This document shows, one piece after another, positions 17,334-25,459 of a stretch of DNA of 64,000 bases. Below the pieces are notes generated by a model, which had not been told where the DNA came from, searched no databases, and saw only the letters and a program-made list of their open reading frames with translations. The number at the start of each line of letters is the position of its first letter. The stretch's first letter is position 1. A program made the translations under genes and the position numbers. Source of the DNA: Mycobacterium montefiorense (GTDB taxonomy: Bacteria; Actinomycetota; Actinomycetes; Mycobacteriales; Mycobacteriaceae); contig NZ_BFCH01000021.1 of assembly GCF_003112775.1 (NCBI RefSeq), positions 124,001 through 188,000 of the forward strand. Reading direction: 5' to 3'.

Positions 17334-17692
17334 GGCACCCGGGTCCAGGGCTGACAGTTCTGCGACTCGAAAGCCTTCACCGACGTGTTGATGTTCGCGA
17401 ACATCGGACCGACCGAGATATTCGTCTGGAGCACATGCTCCTTGTTCGCATCGGGCGTGCTGTAGGTAAACCACGCACACATCGAGTCCTGTGTCGGCAC
17501 GTTGTTGATCCAGACCCCGAACGTCGATGCCGAACCGGCCGTCCGGTAAAGGCCCGGTGCGATGTCGGGCCCTACGACAAAGACACCGTTGCCGGGAATC
17601 GGGTCGAGCAGATCGGCATTCGCCGGTGCCGCGAACACGATGGCTGTCGCGGTTACAACGAACAGGGCCGATGCGCGAAGCGTGTGCGGCAT
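17330..17692 (-). CDS. Small secreted protein with a VGxDIxPGxYRT motif
   Basis: A 120-residue protein with a Sec signal peptide: a basic start (MPHTLRAS), a hydrophobic core to about residue 22 and an AxA cleavage site in APANADLL. The mature part is about 95 residues, contains VVGPDIAPGLYRTAG, and has two cysteines (DSMCAWF and SQNCQPW) that could form a disulfide. The PGxYRT module occurs in several mycobacterial secreted and lipoprotein families of unknown role. The ATG at 17692 is chosen because GGAGAGAAGAAG precedes it. No functional link to the neighbouring ligases is evident; it is convergent with them. Confidence 0.8.
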   Translation of the reverse strand: MPHTLRASALFVVTATAIVFAAPANADLLDPIPGNGVFVVGPDIAPGLYRTAGSASTFGVWINNVPTQDSMCAWFTYSTPDANKEHVLQTNISVGPMFANINTSVKAFESQNCQPWTRVP

Positions 17693-17781
17693 CTTCTTCT
17701 CTCCATTCGTTGCCCACCCTGATGGCAGCGTATGCCCAGCCACGCCCAGCAACAATAGGAATCTTTGCGACGAACGCTGCG

Positions 17782-18495
17782 CTAGCCCGTGTCGCTGTGA
17801 TCCTGCTGAACTGCCGGAATGCTTCCGTCTGCCACCACACCGCGCGCGACGAGGTGATCGATCAGCGGAACCGCGCCCGCAGCAAGGTGTTTCGACATCG
17901 CCGCTCGGGCAAGCTTGTCGTCGTGTATCTCGAGCGCGGTCAGGATCTCGCGATGGTCCTTTATCGACTGGCTGGGCCAGCCCTCGATCGTGGGAAACAC
18001 CGATTCGGGAGCGTAACGGGTGATCTGCAGCATCAGCTGTGCGAGTTTGGGCGAGTCCGCAGCGACGTTGATGGCCCGGTGAAACTCGTGGTTCAGCCGA
18101 ACCGTCCGCTCGTGGTCGTCGCCGGCATAGGCCTGCTCCAGCTGAGCCTGGATTTGCTTGAGCTCGTGCAGCTGATCTCCGCCGATGTTGATCGCCGCCC
18201 GCGCGGCGAGCTCCCCACCGACGTGAGCCTGCACGTTCGCGACGTCGGTCACGTCTCGCCCGGTGACCGGCAGCACCACGAACCCGCGGCGGGGCTGCTG
18301 GGCGATCAGTCCTTCGGCACGGAGCGCGAACAGCGCCTCACGCACCGGTGTAACACTGATCCCCAACTCCGCCGCCAGTTGGTCCAGACGAACGTAAGAC
18401 CCCGCGGCATAGCCGCCGTCGAATATCCGCCCACGGATGATTCGCGCGACATCCTCTGAAAGTTGAGGCCGCGCGGCGAAATCCGGAACGCTCAT
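17782..18495 (-). CDS. GntR-family (FCD-domain) transcriptional regulator
   Basis: A 237-residue FadR-type GntR regulator. The N-terminal winged helix contains the family motif LDQLAAELGISVTPVREAL (about 37-55) and RRGFVV in the wing. The C-terminal FCD helical bundle has the metal/ligand His pattern (NHEFHRAI, DHREIL, SKHLAAG). The start is the ATG at 18495, 4 bp after the fadE stop, so it is the last gene of the leftward operon 22888-17782 and is co-expressed with the enzymes it probably controls. A 16-bp palindrome between the two divergent operons (22943-22958) is the obvious candidate operator. The ligand is probably an acid or CoA ester; this is inference. Confidence 0.88.
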   Translation of the reverse strand: MSVPDFAARPQLSEDVARIIRGRIFDGGYAAGSYVRLDQLAAELGISVTPVREALFALRAEGLIAQQPRRGFVVLPVTGRDVTDVANVQAHVGGELAARAAINIGGDQLHELKQIQAQLEQAYAGDDHERTVRLNHEFHRAINVAADSPKLAQLMLQITRYAPESVFPTIEGWPSQSIKDHREILTALEIHDDKLARAAMSKHLAAGAVPLIDHLVARGVVADGSIPAVQQDHSDTG

Positions 18496-18499
18496 CTGC

Positions 18500-19693
18500 T
18501 TACACCCGATACTCGGCGAGCAGTCGCTTGCTGATGATGTTCTTCTGAATTTCGCTGGTTCCCTCACCGATCAGCAGGAACGGCGCGTCGCGCATCAGCC
18601 GCTCGATCTCATATTCCTTGGAATAGCCGTAGCCGCCATGGATCCGGAAGCTCTGCTGGGTGACCTCGGTGCAATACTCGCTGCACAAGTATTTGGCCAT
18701 TCCGGCCGCGACATCGTTGCGCTCGCCCGAGTCCTTCAGGCGCGCCGCGTTGACCATCATCAGGTGTGCCGCTTCGACTTTGGTCGCCATCTCGGCCAGC
18801 TGAAAGGCGATGGCCTGGTGCTCGGCGATCGGCTTGCCGAACGTCTCGCGCTGTTGGGCGTACCGCACCGCGAGCTCAAAAGCACGCAGCCCGACACCAC
18901 ACGCGCGCGCCGAAACGTTGACCCGGCCCACCTCGATGCCGTCCATCATCTGGAAGAAGCCCTGTCCGGTGGTACCGCCGAGAACATCATCGGCGCCGGC
19001 CTGATAGCCGTCAAAAATCATCTCGGTGGTCTCGATGCCCTTATAGCCCAGCTTGTCGATCTTGCCCGGAATATGCAGGCCGGGAACGACTTCACCGAAG
19101 CCGACCGGCTTCTCGACCAGGAATGCGGTCAGGTTGCGGTGCGGTTTGTCCGAGCCTTCCTCGGTGCGCACCAACACCGCCACCAGCGTGGAGGTGGCGC
19201 CGTTGGTCAGCCACATCTTCTGACCATCGATGGTGTAGGTCCCGTCGGAATTGCTCCGGGCCCGAGTGCGAATCGCGGCGACGTCAGAGCCCAGCTCCGG
19301 CTCCGACATCGAAAAGGCGCCGCGCGTCTCGCCGGCGGCCATCCGGGGCAGGAACCGCTGCTTCTGCTCGTCGGTGCCGTGCTGGCGCAGCATGTACGCC
19401 ACGATGAAGTGGGTGTTGAGCACGCCGGACACGCTCATCCAGCCGCGCGCCAGCTCCTCGACACACAGCGCGTAGGTCAGCAGCGATTCCCCGAGTCCGC
19501 CGTACTGCTGCGGAATCATCAGCCCGAACAGGCCCATCTCCCGCATCTGATCGACAATCTGCTGCGGATAGGTGTCGCCTCGTTCGAGTTCGGCCGCGTG
19601 GGGAATGACTTCCTTCTCGACGAATTGGCGTACCGTGGCGATGATCTCGGTCTGGAATTCGGTCAGCCCGAGGGTTTGGGCGAGCTTGGTCAT
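18500..19693 (-). CDS. Acyl-CoA dehydrogenase (FadE family)
   Basis: A 397-residue FAD-dependent acyl-CoA dehydrogenase, the normal family length. The FAD/substrate motifs FSMSEPELGSD (about 133-143) and WLTNGATS are present, and the catalytic base is Glu377 in GEGTSEIQ near the C-terminus. It introduces the alpha,beta double bond of an acyl-CoA and passes electrons to ETF. The start is the ATG at 19693; it follows the CoA-transferase gene by 24 bp in the leftward operon SDR-thiolase-CoA transferase-FadE-GntR. The chain length or branching preference is not readable. Confidence 0.92.
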   Translation of the reverse strand: MTKLAQTLGLTEFQTEIIATVRQFVEKEVIPHAAELERGDTYPQQIVDQMREMGLFGLMIPQQYGGLGESLLTYALCVEELARGWMSVSGVLNTHFIVAYMLRQHGTDEQKQRFLPRMAAGETRGAFSMSEPELGSDVAAIRTRARSNSDGTYTIDGQKMWLTNGATSTLVAVLVRTEEGSDKPHRNLTAFLVEKPVGFGEVVPGLHIPGKIDKLGYKGIETTEMIFDGYQAGADDVLGGTTGQGFFQMMDGIEVGRVNVSARACGVGLRAFELAVRYAQQRETFGKPIAEHQAIAFQLAEMATKVEAAHLMMVNAARLKDSGERNDVAAGMAKYLCSEYCTEVTQQSFRIHGGYGYSKEYEIERLMRDAPFLLIGEGTSEIQKNIISKRLLAEYRV

Positions 19694-19717
19694 GTGCTGT
19701 GTTTCCCTTCCAGCTGC

Positions 19718-20920
19718 TCAGCAGGCGATCGTTTTGGCGTTCGTGAGACGCTCGATGTCGGCGGTGGTCAAGCCCAGGTTCCGCGCAAGGACATCCGCGG
19801 TGTCGTGCCCCAGCGCCGGCGCGGGTGCGCTGGCCGGATGGGCGCCGTCGAACGCGGCCGGCAGTCCGGGGGCGAGGTAGTCGCCGAGACCCGGTTGCTG
19901 CAGTCGCGAAAATAGTGGATTAGCAGTCACTTTCGGACCAGCCGCGACCTCGGCAAAGGTGCGGTAACGCTCGAACAGCACCGTGGTGCCGGAGAGCGCG
20001 GCGGTGATCTCGTCGGCCGAGTGATCGCTGAACCAGGTGGCGAACAGGCCCGACAGCACGTCACGGTATCGGTAGCGGTCACCTTCGGACCCGAAATCCA
20101 CACCCAGCGCCTCGGCGAGTGCGGACACCGCGGCACCGGTACCCGTGACCTCGAGCAGGTCGCGAAAGTGCCTACCGGTCAACGTGACTAGCATGAATCG
20201 AGCCCCGTCACCGCTAACGAAGTCCTGCCCGTACTGACCATAGATGGCATTGCCCAGCCGCTCGCGTTGCGTCCCGTTGACTTGCGGCTCGGTCAGCAAG
20301 CCAAGATTCGCGGCGGTGGCCAGCGCGACGTCCTCCAGCGCGAGGCTAATCTGCGCCCCCGTCCCGGACTGCTCACGACGACGCACAGCGGTGACGACAG
20401 ACAGCGCGGCGTACAGCCCGCAGCACACGTCCCAGGCCGGCAACACATGATTGATCGGACCGGCCTGATCGGCCGGGCCCGTGACGAGCGGATACCCGAT
20501 ACCCGCGTTGACCGTGTAATCGACCCCGGTGGAGCCATCGCCTCGGCCGAGTAATTGAACGTGAATGACGTCGGATCGCTTGGCCGCCAGCGCATCATGG
20601 CTCAACCAGGACAACCCGGCGGCGTTGGTCACCACGATCCCGTCACCCTCGACGATCAGCCGCCCGACCAGCTCTTGGCCTTCCGGAGACCGCAGATCGA
20701 TGGTGGCCGAACGCTTTCCCTTGTTCAGTCCGGTCCAATAGATTGAGGTGCCGTCTGCCGTCAGCGGCCAGCGTTGGACGTCAGACGCGCCACCGATCGG
20801 GTCGACGCGGATCACTTCTGCGCCAAGCTGACTCAACGTCATGCCGCACAGGGGCGCGGCGACGAAGCTGGACACCTCGACCACGGTGAGGCCGGTCAGC
20901 GGCAACGCGGGACTACTCAT
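19718..20920 (-). CDS. CaiB/BaiF (family III) CoA-transferase
   Basis: A 400-residue family III CoA-transferase/racemase. The N-terminal motif is LTVVEVSSFVAAPLCGMTLSQ with LGAEVIRVD following, and the conserved aspartate is in LPAWDVCCGLYAAL. Members move CoA between acids or racemise alpha-methylacyl-CoA. The start is the ATG at 20920, 3 bp downstream of the thiolase stop; an 18-residue in-frame extension is Arg-rich and not conserved. In this operon it would either load CoA onto the starting acid, replacing a ligase (no fadD gene is present in the operon), or epimerise a methyl-branched intermediate. Confidence 0.88.
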   Translation of the reverse strand: MSSPALPLTGLTVVEVSSFVAAPLCGMTLSQLGAEVIRVDPIGGASDVQRWPLTADGTSIYWTGLNKGKRSATIDLRSPEGQELVGRLIVEGDGIVVTNAAGLSWLSHDALAAKRSDVIHVQLLGRGDGSTGVDYTVNAGIGYPLVTGPADQAGPINHVLPAWDVCCGLYAALSVVTAVRRREQSGTGAQISLALEDVALATAANLGLLTEPQVNGTQRERLGNAIYGQYGQDFVSGDGARFMLVTLTGRHFRDLLEVTGTGAAVSALAEALGVDFGSEGDRYRYRDVLSGLFATWFSDHSADEITAALSGTTVLFERYRTFAEVAAGPKVTANPLFSRLQQPGLGDYLAPGLPAAFDGAHPASAPAPALGHDTADVLARNLGLTTADIERLTNAKTIAC

Positions 20921-20922
20921 GT

Positions 20923-22146
20923 TTAGCTGACCCGTTCGAAGATCGCGGCCAGACCTTGGCCACCGCCGATGCACATGGTCTCCAACCCGTAGCGCGCCTG
21001 GCGACGGCTGAGCTCACGCGCCAGGGTCGCCAACATCCGCCCGCCGGTCGCACCCACCGGATGGCCAAGCGAGATTCCCGAGCCGTGCACGTTGGTTCGG
21101 TCGAAGTCGGTGGCACCGAACTTCCATTCCCGTGTCACCGCAAGTGCTTGGGCGGCAAAGGCTTCGTTGAGTTCAATCAGGTCGATATCGGACAGTTGCA
21201 AGCCGGCCTTGGCCAGCGCGGCTTCGGTGGCGGGTACCGGACCGATACCCATAATGTTGGGCGCCACGCCCGCCACTGCCCACGAGACCAGGCGAACCAG
21301 TGGCTTCAGGCCGTATTCGGCCGCCTTCTCCGGCGTGGTCACCACACACATGGAAGCGGCGTCATTCTGTCCGCTGGCGTTGCCGGCCGTAACCGTGGCC
21401 TGCGGATCATCCTTGAGCGGGACCGGTTTGAGCTTGCTCAGCGACTCCACCGACGTGTCGGCGCGCGGATGCTCATCCGTGTCGACGATTTCCTCGCCCT
21501 GCCGGCCGCGGATGACCACTGGAATTATCTCCGAGGCCAGCACGCCGTCCTTCTGCGCGGCAACGGCGCGCTGATGCGAACGCACGGCGAGCTCGTCTTG
21601 CTCCTGGCGCGAAATGCCGTACTGGCGGCGCAAGTTCTCAGCCGTCTCGAGCATGCCGCCCGGGACCGGATAGTCGCGGCCACCGGCAGTAGTACGGCCC
21701 CGGGCCAACCCGTCGTGCACCTGAACACCGTTGCGGGCGCCTCCCCACCGCATGTCGGTGGAGTAGAAGGCGACGTTGCTCATGCTTTCGCAACCACCGG
21801 CGACGACGAGATCGTTGTCGCCGGCGCCGACCTGCAGACACGCCTGGATGACTGCCTGCAGGCCCGACCCGCAGCGGCGGTCGACCTGCATGCCGGGAAC
21901 CGTCACCGGCAAGCCGGCATCCAGCGCCACCACGCGCCCGATCGCGGGCGCATCGCTGTTGGGATAGCAGTGGCCGAGAATCACGTCTTGCACGGCGTCG
22001 GGCGACAGCCCGGTTCGCTCGAGCAACCCCTGCAGCGCGGCGACACCGAGGTCGACGGCGCTGTGCGCCTTGAACATTCCGCCATAGCGGCCGATCGGTG
22101 TCCGAACGGGTTCACAGATTACGGCTGCGCGCACTGCGTCACCCAT
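20923..22146 (-). CDS. Acetyl-CoA acyltransferase (thiolase)
   Basis: A 407-residue thiolase. The nucleophilic Cys92 is in VDRRCGSGLQA, His362 in GISLGHPVGATG, and the second catalytic Cys392 in CIGGGQG, so the active site is complete. It cleaves a 3-ketoacyl-CoA with CoA to acetyl- or propionyl-CoA and a shortened acyl-CoA. The start is the ATG at 22146; the gene begins 2 bp after the SDR stop and ends 3 bp before the CoA-transferase start. With the SDR and FadE it makes up most of a beta-oxidation spiral, although no enoyl-CoA hydratase gene lies in this operon. Confidence 0.93.
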   Translation of the reverse strand: MGDAVRAAVICEPVRTPIGRYGGMFKAHSAVDLGVAALQGLLERTGLSPDAVQDVILGHCYPNSDAPAIGRVVALDAGLPVTVPGMQVDRRCGSGLQAVIQACLQVGAGDNDLVVAGGCESMSNVAFYSTDMRWGGARNGVQVHDGLARGRTTAGGRDYPVPGGMLETAENLRRQYGISRQEQDELAVRSHQRAVAAQKDGVLASEIIPVVIRGRQGEEIVDTDEHPRADTSVESLSKLKPVPLKDDPQATVTAGNASGQNDAASMCVVTTPEKAAEYGLKPLVRLVSWAVAGVAPNIMGIGPVPATEAALAKAGLQLSDIDLIELNEAFAAQALAVTREWKFGATDFDRTNVHGSGISLGHPVGATGGRMLATLARELSRRQARYGLETMCIGGGQGLAAIFERVS

Positions 22147-22147
22147 C

Positions 22148-22888
22148 TCAGAGATGCCGGCCGCCGGTGATTTCCATGACCGTACCGGTCATGTACGACG
22201 ACAGGTCGGAAGCCAGGAACAACGCCACGCTGGCGACCTCGCTGGGCTCACCCGCCCGTCCCATCGGCACCTCGGCGACCTTTGAGTCCCAAATACGTTG
22301 CGGCATAGCCTCAGTCATGGCGGAGCGGATCAAACCAGGAGCGATCGCGTTCACCCGGACACCCAGGTAGGCCAGCTCTTTGGCGGCCGCCTTGGTCATG
22401 CCGACGATTCCGGCTTTGGCCGCCGAATAGTTGGTCTGGCCGATCATGCCGACCTTCCCCGATACCGAGGACATATTGATGATCGCGCCCCGCTTGTTTT
22501 CCCGCATGATCGCTGACGCCAGCCGGATGCCGTTCCACGTCCCCTTCAGATGCACATTGATCACCTGATCGAACTGCTCCTCGGTCATCTTGCGCATCGT
22601 CGCGTCACGGGTAATGCCGGCGTTGTTGACCATGATGTCGAGGCCGCCGAAACGCTCGATCGCGGTCTGGATCAGGGTTTCGACGTCGGACGACTGCGTG
22701 ACATCGCACCGCACCGCGACGGCGACGTCGTCACCGCCCAGCTGCTTGGCCACGATTTGGGTTTCCTCGAGATTGACATCACCGAGCACCACTCGCGCCC
22801 CCTCGGCGACGAATCGCTCCGCGATCGCCAGACCCAGTCCCTGCGCTCCGCCTGTGATTACTGCGGTCTGACCTGCCAACAACGACAC
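22148..22888 (-). CDS. FabG-like SDR (probable 3-hydroxyacyl-CoA dehydrogenase)
   Basis: A 246-residue classical SDR and the first gene of the leftward operon. It has TGGAQGLG (cofactor loop, about 12-19), CDVT for the adenine pocket, NNAG (about 88-91), catalytic Ser in MSSVSG, and YSAAK. The [12 protein letters not shown]-terminus is typical of FabG-type enzymes. In a catabolic operon next to thiolase and acyl-CoA dehydrogenase it most likely oxidises a 3-hydroxyacyl-CoA to the 3-ketoacyl-CoA. The start is the ATG at 22888; the promoter is shared with the divergent fadE gene and contains a 16-bp palindrome. Confidence 0.9.
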   Translation of the reverse strand: MSLLAGQTAVITGGAQGLGLAIAERFVAEGARVVLGDVNLEETQIVAKQLGGDDVAVAVRCDVTQSSDVETLIQTAIERFGGLDIMVNNAGITRDATMRKMTEEQFDQVINVHLKGTWNGIRLASAIMRENKRGAIINMSSVSGKVGMIGQTNYSAAKAGIVGMTKAAAKELAYLGVRVNAIAPGLIRSAMTEAMPQRIWDSKVAEVPMGRAGEPSEVASVALFLASDLSSYMTGTVMEITGGRHL

Positions 22889-22942
22889 TGTCGATCACAC
22901 ATCCTTCACTGTTATCGCTACCAACGGGCACGTCCGAAGCAA

Positions 22943-22958
22943 ATATCATATTTGATAT
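22943..22958. promoter_or_regulatory. 16-bp palindromic candidate operator
   Basis: A perfect inverted repeat, ATATCA-TATT-TGATAT, lies in the 114-bp gap between the divergent SDR (22888) and fadE (23003) operons. It is an AT-rich island in high-GC DNA, 55 bp from the SDR start and 45 bp from the fadE start, so one regulator could control both. The GntR protein encoded at the end of the leftward operon is the best candidate. Binding is inferred, not shown. Confidence 0.55.
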
Positions 22959-23002
22959 AGGATCCTGCTCTGGACCGGGGTGTCCCGGATCGGGAGAGGA
23001 GT

Positions 23003-24205
23003 GTGGAGCCAATGGCCAGCACCGAAGTCGCGGCAGTCTCGGATGACGATTTCCGCGAGATCCTGGCTCAGACAAGGCAATTCGTCCGCACCGCCGTTGT
23101 CCCGCGCGAGCAGGAGATTCTCGACGAGGACCGCGTCCCCAACGACCTGCGCGACGAAGCCAAGAAGATGGGGCTTTTCGGCTACGCGATCCCCCAGGAG
23201 TGGGGCGGCCTCGGCCTCAACCTGATGCAGGACGTCGAGCTGGCGATGGAGCTGGGCTACACGTCATTGGCACTTCGGTCGATGTTCGGCACCAACAACG
23301 GCATCGCCGGACAGGTCCTGGTCGGGTTCGGCACCGACGAGCAGAAATCCCGCTGGCTGGAATCCATCGCGTCCGGCGACGTCGTCGCCTCGTTCGCGCT
23401 GACCGAACCCGGCGCCGGATCCAATCCGGCCGGCCTACGGACCAAAGCCGTTCGCGACAAAGACGATTGGGTGATCTCAGGCCAGAAACGCTTCATCACC
23501 AACGCACCCGTCGCCGACCTTTTCGTGCTGTTCGCGCGCACCAGGCCCGCTGACGACCAGGGCCCGGGGATCGCGGTGTTCCTGGTTCCCACCGCCACCG
23601 CCGGCGTCGAGGTGGGCACCAAGGACGCCAAGATGGGCCAGGAAGGCGCGTGGACAGCCGATGTCAGCTTCAATGACGTCCGCGTCGGTCCCGATGCGCT
23701 GATCGGGGGCAGCGAGGACGTCGGCTATCGCGCCGCGATGACCTCGCTGGCGCGCGGGCGAGTCCACATCGCCGCGCTGGCAGTGGGCGCAGCGGCGCGT
23801 GCGCTCGACGAATCGGTCGCGTACGCCGCCACCGCGACCCAGGGCGGTGCGCCGATCGGAAGCTTCCAGTTGGTGCAGGCGATGCTCGCCGACCAGCAGA
23901 CCGGCGTGATGGCCGGCCGTGCGCTGGTGCGTGATGCCGCGCGGCTGTGGGTCGCGGACGAGGACCGCCGGATTGCCCCCTCTGCCGCGAAGGTGTTCTG
24001 CACCGAAATGGCCGGCAACGTTGCGGATCTCGCGGTCCAGATTCACGGCGGCAGCGGTTACATGCGTGGCGTTGCCGTCGAACGGATCTACCGGGACGTG
24101 CGCCTGCTGCGGTTGTACGAGGGCACCAGTGAGATTCAGCGTCTGATCATCGGTTCGAACCTGGTCAAGGCGGCCGGGCGAGCTAGCACATCAAAGGAGC
24201 GCTAA
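23003..24205 (+). CDS. Acyl-CoA dehydrogenase (FadE family)
   Basis: A 400-residue acyl-CoA dehydrogenase with the FAD motif FALTEPGAGSNPAGL (about 132-146), FITNAPVAD, and catalytic Glu373 in LYEGTSEIQ. The start is GTG 23003 (after GGGAGAGGA) or ATG 23012 in the same frame; both are plausible. It is the first gene of a rightward pair with a mycofactocin-type SDR, whose ATG overlaps its stop (TAATG). It is only moderately similar to the FadE of the divergent operon, so the two probably act at different steps or on different chain lengths. Electrons would pass to ETF. Confidence 0.92.
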   Translation: MEPMASTEVAAVSDDDFREILAQTRQFVRTAVVPREQEILDEDRVPNDLRDEAKKMGLFGYAIPQEWGGLGLNLMQDVELAMELGYTSLALRSMFGTNNGIAGQVLVGFGTDEQKSRWLESIASGDVVASFALTEPGAGSNPAGLRTKAVRDKDDWVISGQKRFITNAPVADLFVLFARTRPADDQGPGIAVFLVPTATAGVEVGTKDAKMGQEGAWTADVSFNDVRVGPDALIGGSEDVGYRAAMTSLARGRVHIAALAVGAAARALDESVAYAATATQGGAPIGSFQLVQAMLADQQTGVMAGRALVRDAARLWVADEDRRIAPSAAKVFCTEMAGNVADLAVQIHGGSGYMRGVAVERIYRDVRLLRLYEGTSEIQRLIIGSNLVKAAGRASTSKER

Positions 24206-25026
24206 TGGCAGGCAAGCTCGAGGGGCGAGTCGCTTTCATCACGGGAGCGGCACGCGGCCAGGGCCGCGCGCATGCGGTGCGGATGGCCCAGGAGGGCGCC
24301 GACATCATCGCCGTCGACATCGCGGGCAAGCTGCCATCCTGCGTTCCCTACGACCCGGCGACCGAGGAGGATCTCGCCGAAACCGTTCGCCTGGTTGAAG
24401 AGGCGAACCGCCGGATCCTCGCCGCCGTCGTCGACACCCGCGACCTGGAAGCACTCCGCAAGGTCGTCGACGACGGAGTCGCCGCGCTGGGGCGCCTCGA
24501 CATCATCGTGGCCAACGCCGGCGTCGCGGCACCCCAGCCCTGGAACGAGATCACGGCCGAGAACTTCGGCGACGTGCTGGACATCAACGTGACGGGCACC
24601 TGGAACACCGTGATGGCCGGCGCGGACAAGATCATCGAGGGTGGCCGCGGCGGCTCGATCATTTTGATCAGCTCGGCGGCCGGGGCCAAACAGCAGCCGT
24701 TCATGGTGCACTACACCGCCAGCAAGCACGCCGTCACCGGGCTGGCGCGGGCCTTCGCGGCCGAATTGGGCAAGCACTCGATCCGGGTCAACAGCGTCCA
24801 CCCCGGCCCGGTGAACACGCCGATGGGCTCCGGCGACATGGTCGAGGCGGTGGCCAGGGCGATGGAGACCAACCCCCAGCTGTCGCACGTTCTGACGCCG
24901 TTTCTGCCCGACTGGGTCGCCGAGCCGGAAGAGATCGCCGACGCCGTGTGCTGGCTGGCCAGCGACGAGTCGCGCAAGGTCACCGCGGCCCAGATCCGGG
25001 TGGACCAGGGTTCTAGCCAATACTGA
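24205..25026 (+). CDS. Mycofactocin-dependent SDR-type oxidoreductase
   Basis: A 273-residue SDR of the mycofactocin-coupled subfamily. The diagnostic N-terminus is GRVAFITGAARGQGRAHAVR (the ARGQGRxHA signature) followed by EGADIIAVDI. It also has the subfamily insertion after the second beta strand (CVPYDPATEEDLAETV), then VANAG, catalytic ISSAAG and YTASK. Such enzymes hold a non-exchangeable NAD(H) that is re-oxidised by mycofactocin, and act on alcohols or hydroxylated intermediates. The ATG at 24205 has AAAGGAG upstream and overlaps the fadE stop. Mycofactocin biosynthesis genes are not in this window. Confidence 0.88.
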   Translation: MAGKLEGRVAFITGAARGQGRAHAVRMAQEGADIIAVDIAGKLPSCVPYDPATEEDLAETVRLVEEANRRILAAVVDTRDLEALRKVVDDGVAALGRLDIIVANAGVAAPQPWNEITAENFGDVLDINVTGTWNTVMAGADKIIEGGRGGSIILISSAAGAKQQPFMVHYTASKHAVTGLARAFAAELGKHSIRVNSVHPGPVNTPMGSGDMVEAVARAMETNPQLSHVLTPFLPDWVAEPEEIADAVCWLASDESRKVTAAQIRVDQGSSQY

Positions 25027-25367
25027 CGCGTAGCCGATGAAGCTATTTGCTGTCGCGCGCACGATCGTCAACGAAGGCGGAATCGTGCGTTTTCAGATAT
25101 ACGACAAGCAATTCGCGGCATCGGTGCGAGCAACTCGCAATGCGCCCAGCGCGGCGACGACGAACCAAAACACCGTCGACAGATTCGCCGTCGCCGCCCC
25201 GCGATCGAGCGGGATGTTGTCCCGCTCGTCCGCGATGGATTCGGGAGGAAGACGTATGCGGCCCCGGCGCCGTCCCGAGCCGCGCGTCACGCCAACATAT
25301 TTCACGCTGACAACGTCTGACGTACCAGCCCTCTGACGACTAAATCCGCTAATGATTACGGGTGTGT
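25027..25367. other. Intergenic region, no convincing gene
   Basis: About 340 bp between the SDR and the CRP-type site. Two short open frames overlap here on opposite strands: 25037-25336 (+, 99 codons, Arg/Pro/Thr-rich) and 25093-25305 (-, 70 codons, with a hydrophobic NLSTVFWFVVAALGAL stretch). Neither has a clear ribosome-binding site or a recognised motif. The minus-strand frame could encode a one-helix membrane peptide, but I do not call it. No RNA motif was recognised. Confidence 0.4.
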
Positions 25368-25387
25368 AATGTGATGCAAATCACATT
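25368..25387. promoter_or_regulatory. CRP/FNR-family (cAMP receptor protein) binding site
   Basis: The core TGTGATGCAAATCACA (25370-25385) is a perfect match to the CRP consensus TGTGA-N6-TCACA. The symmetry extends to AATGTGA/TCACATT, giving 7-bp perfect arms. It lies 35 bp upstream of the earliest start (25421) and 74 bp upstream of the preferred start (25460) of the FadD32-like gene. Mycobacterial CRP (Rv3676 type) recognises this consensus. Activation versus repression cannot be told without a mapped transcription start. Confidence 0.75.
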
Positions 25388-25459
25388 GTTATTGAACGTG
25401 GCGCGCGACACACCCACCCGGTGGAGCAAAACACTAAGTGGCTCTCTTATTCTCTGATC

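Noticed and set aside
25037-25336. Two overlapping short frames (one on each strand) in the gap before the FAAL
   Set aside because: No ribosome-binding site or family signal; the hydrophobic stretch on the minus strand is suggestive but not enough to call a gene.
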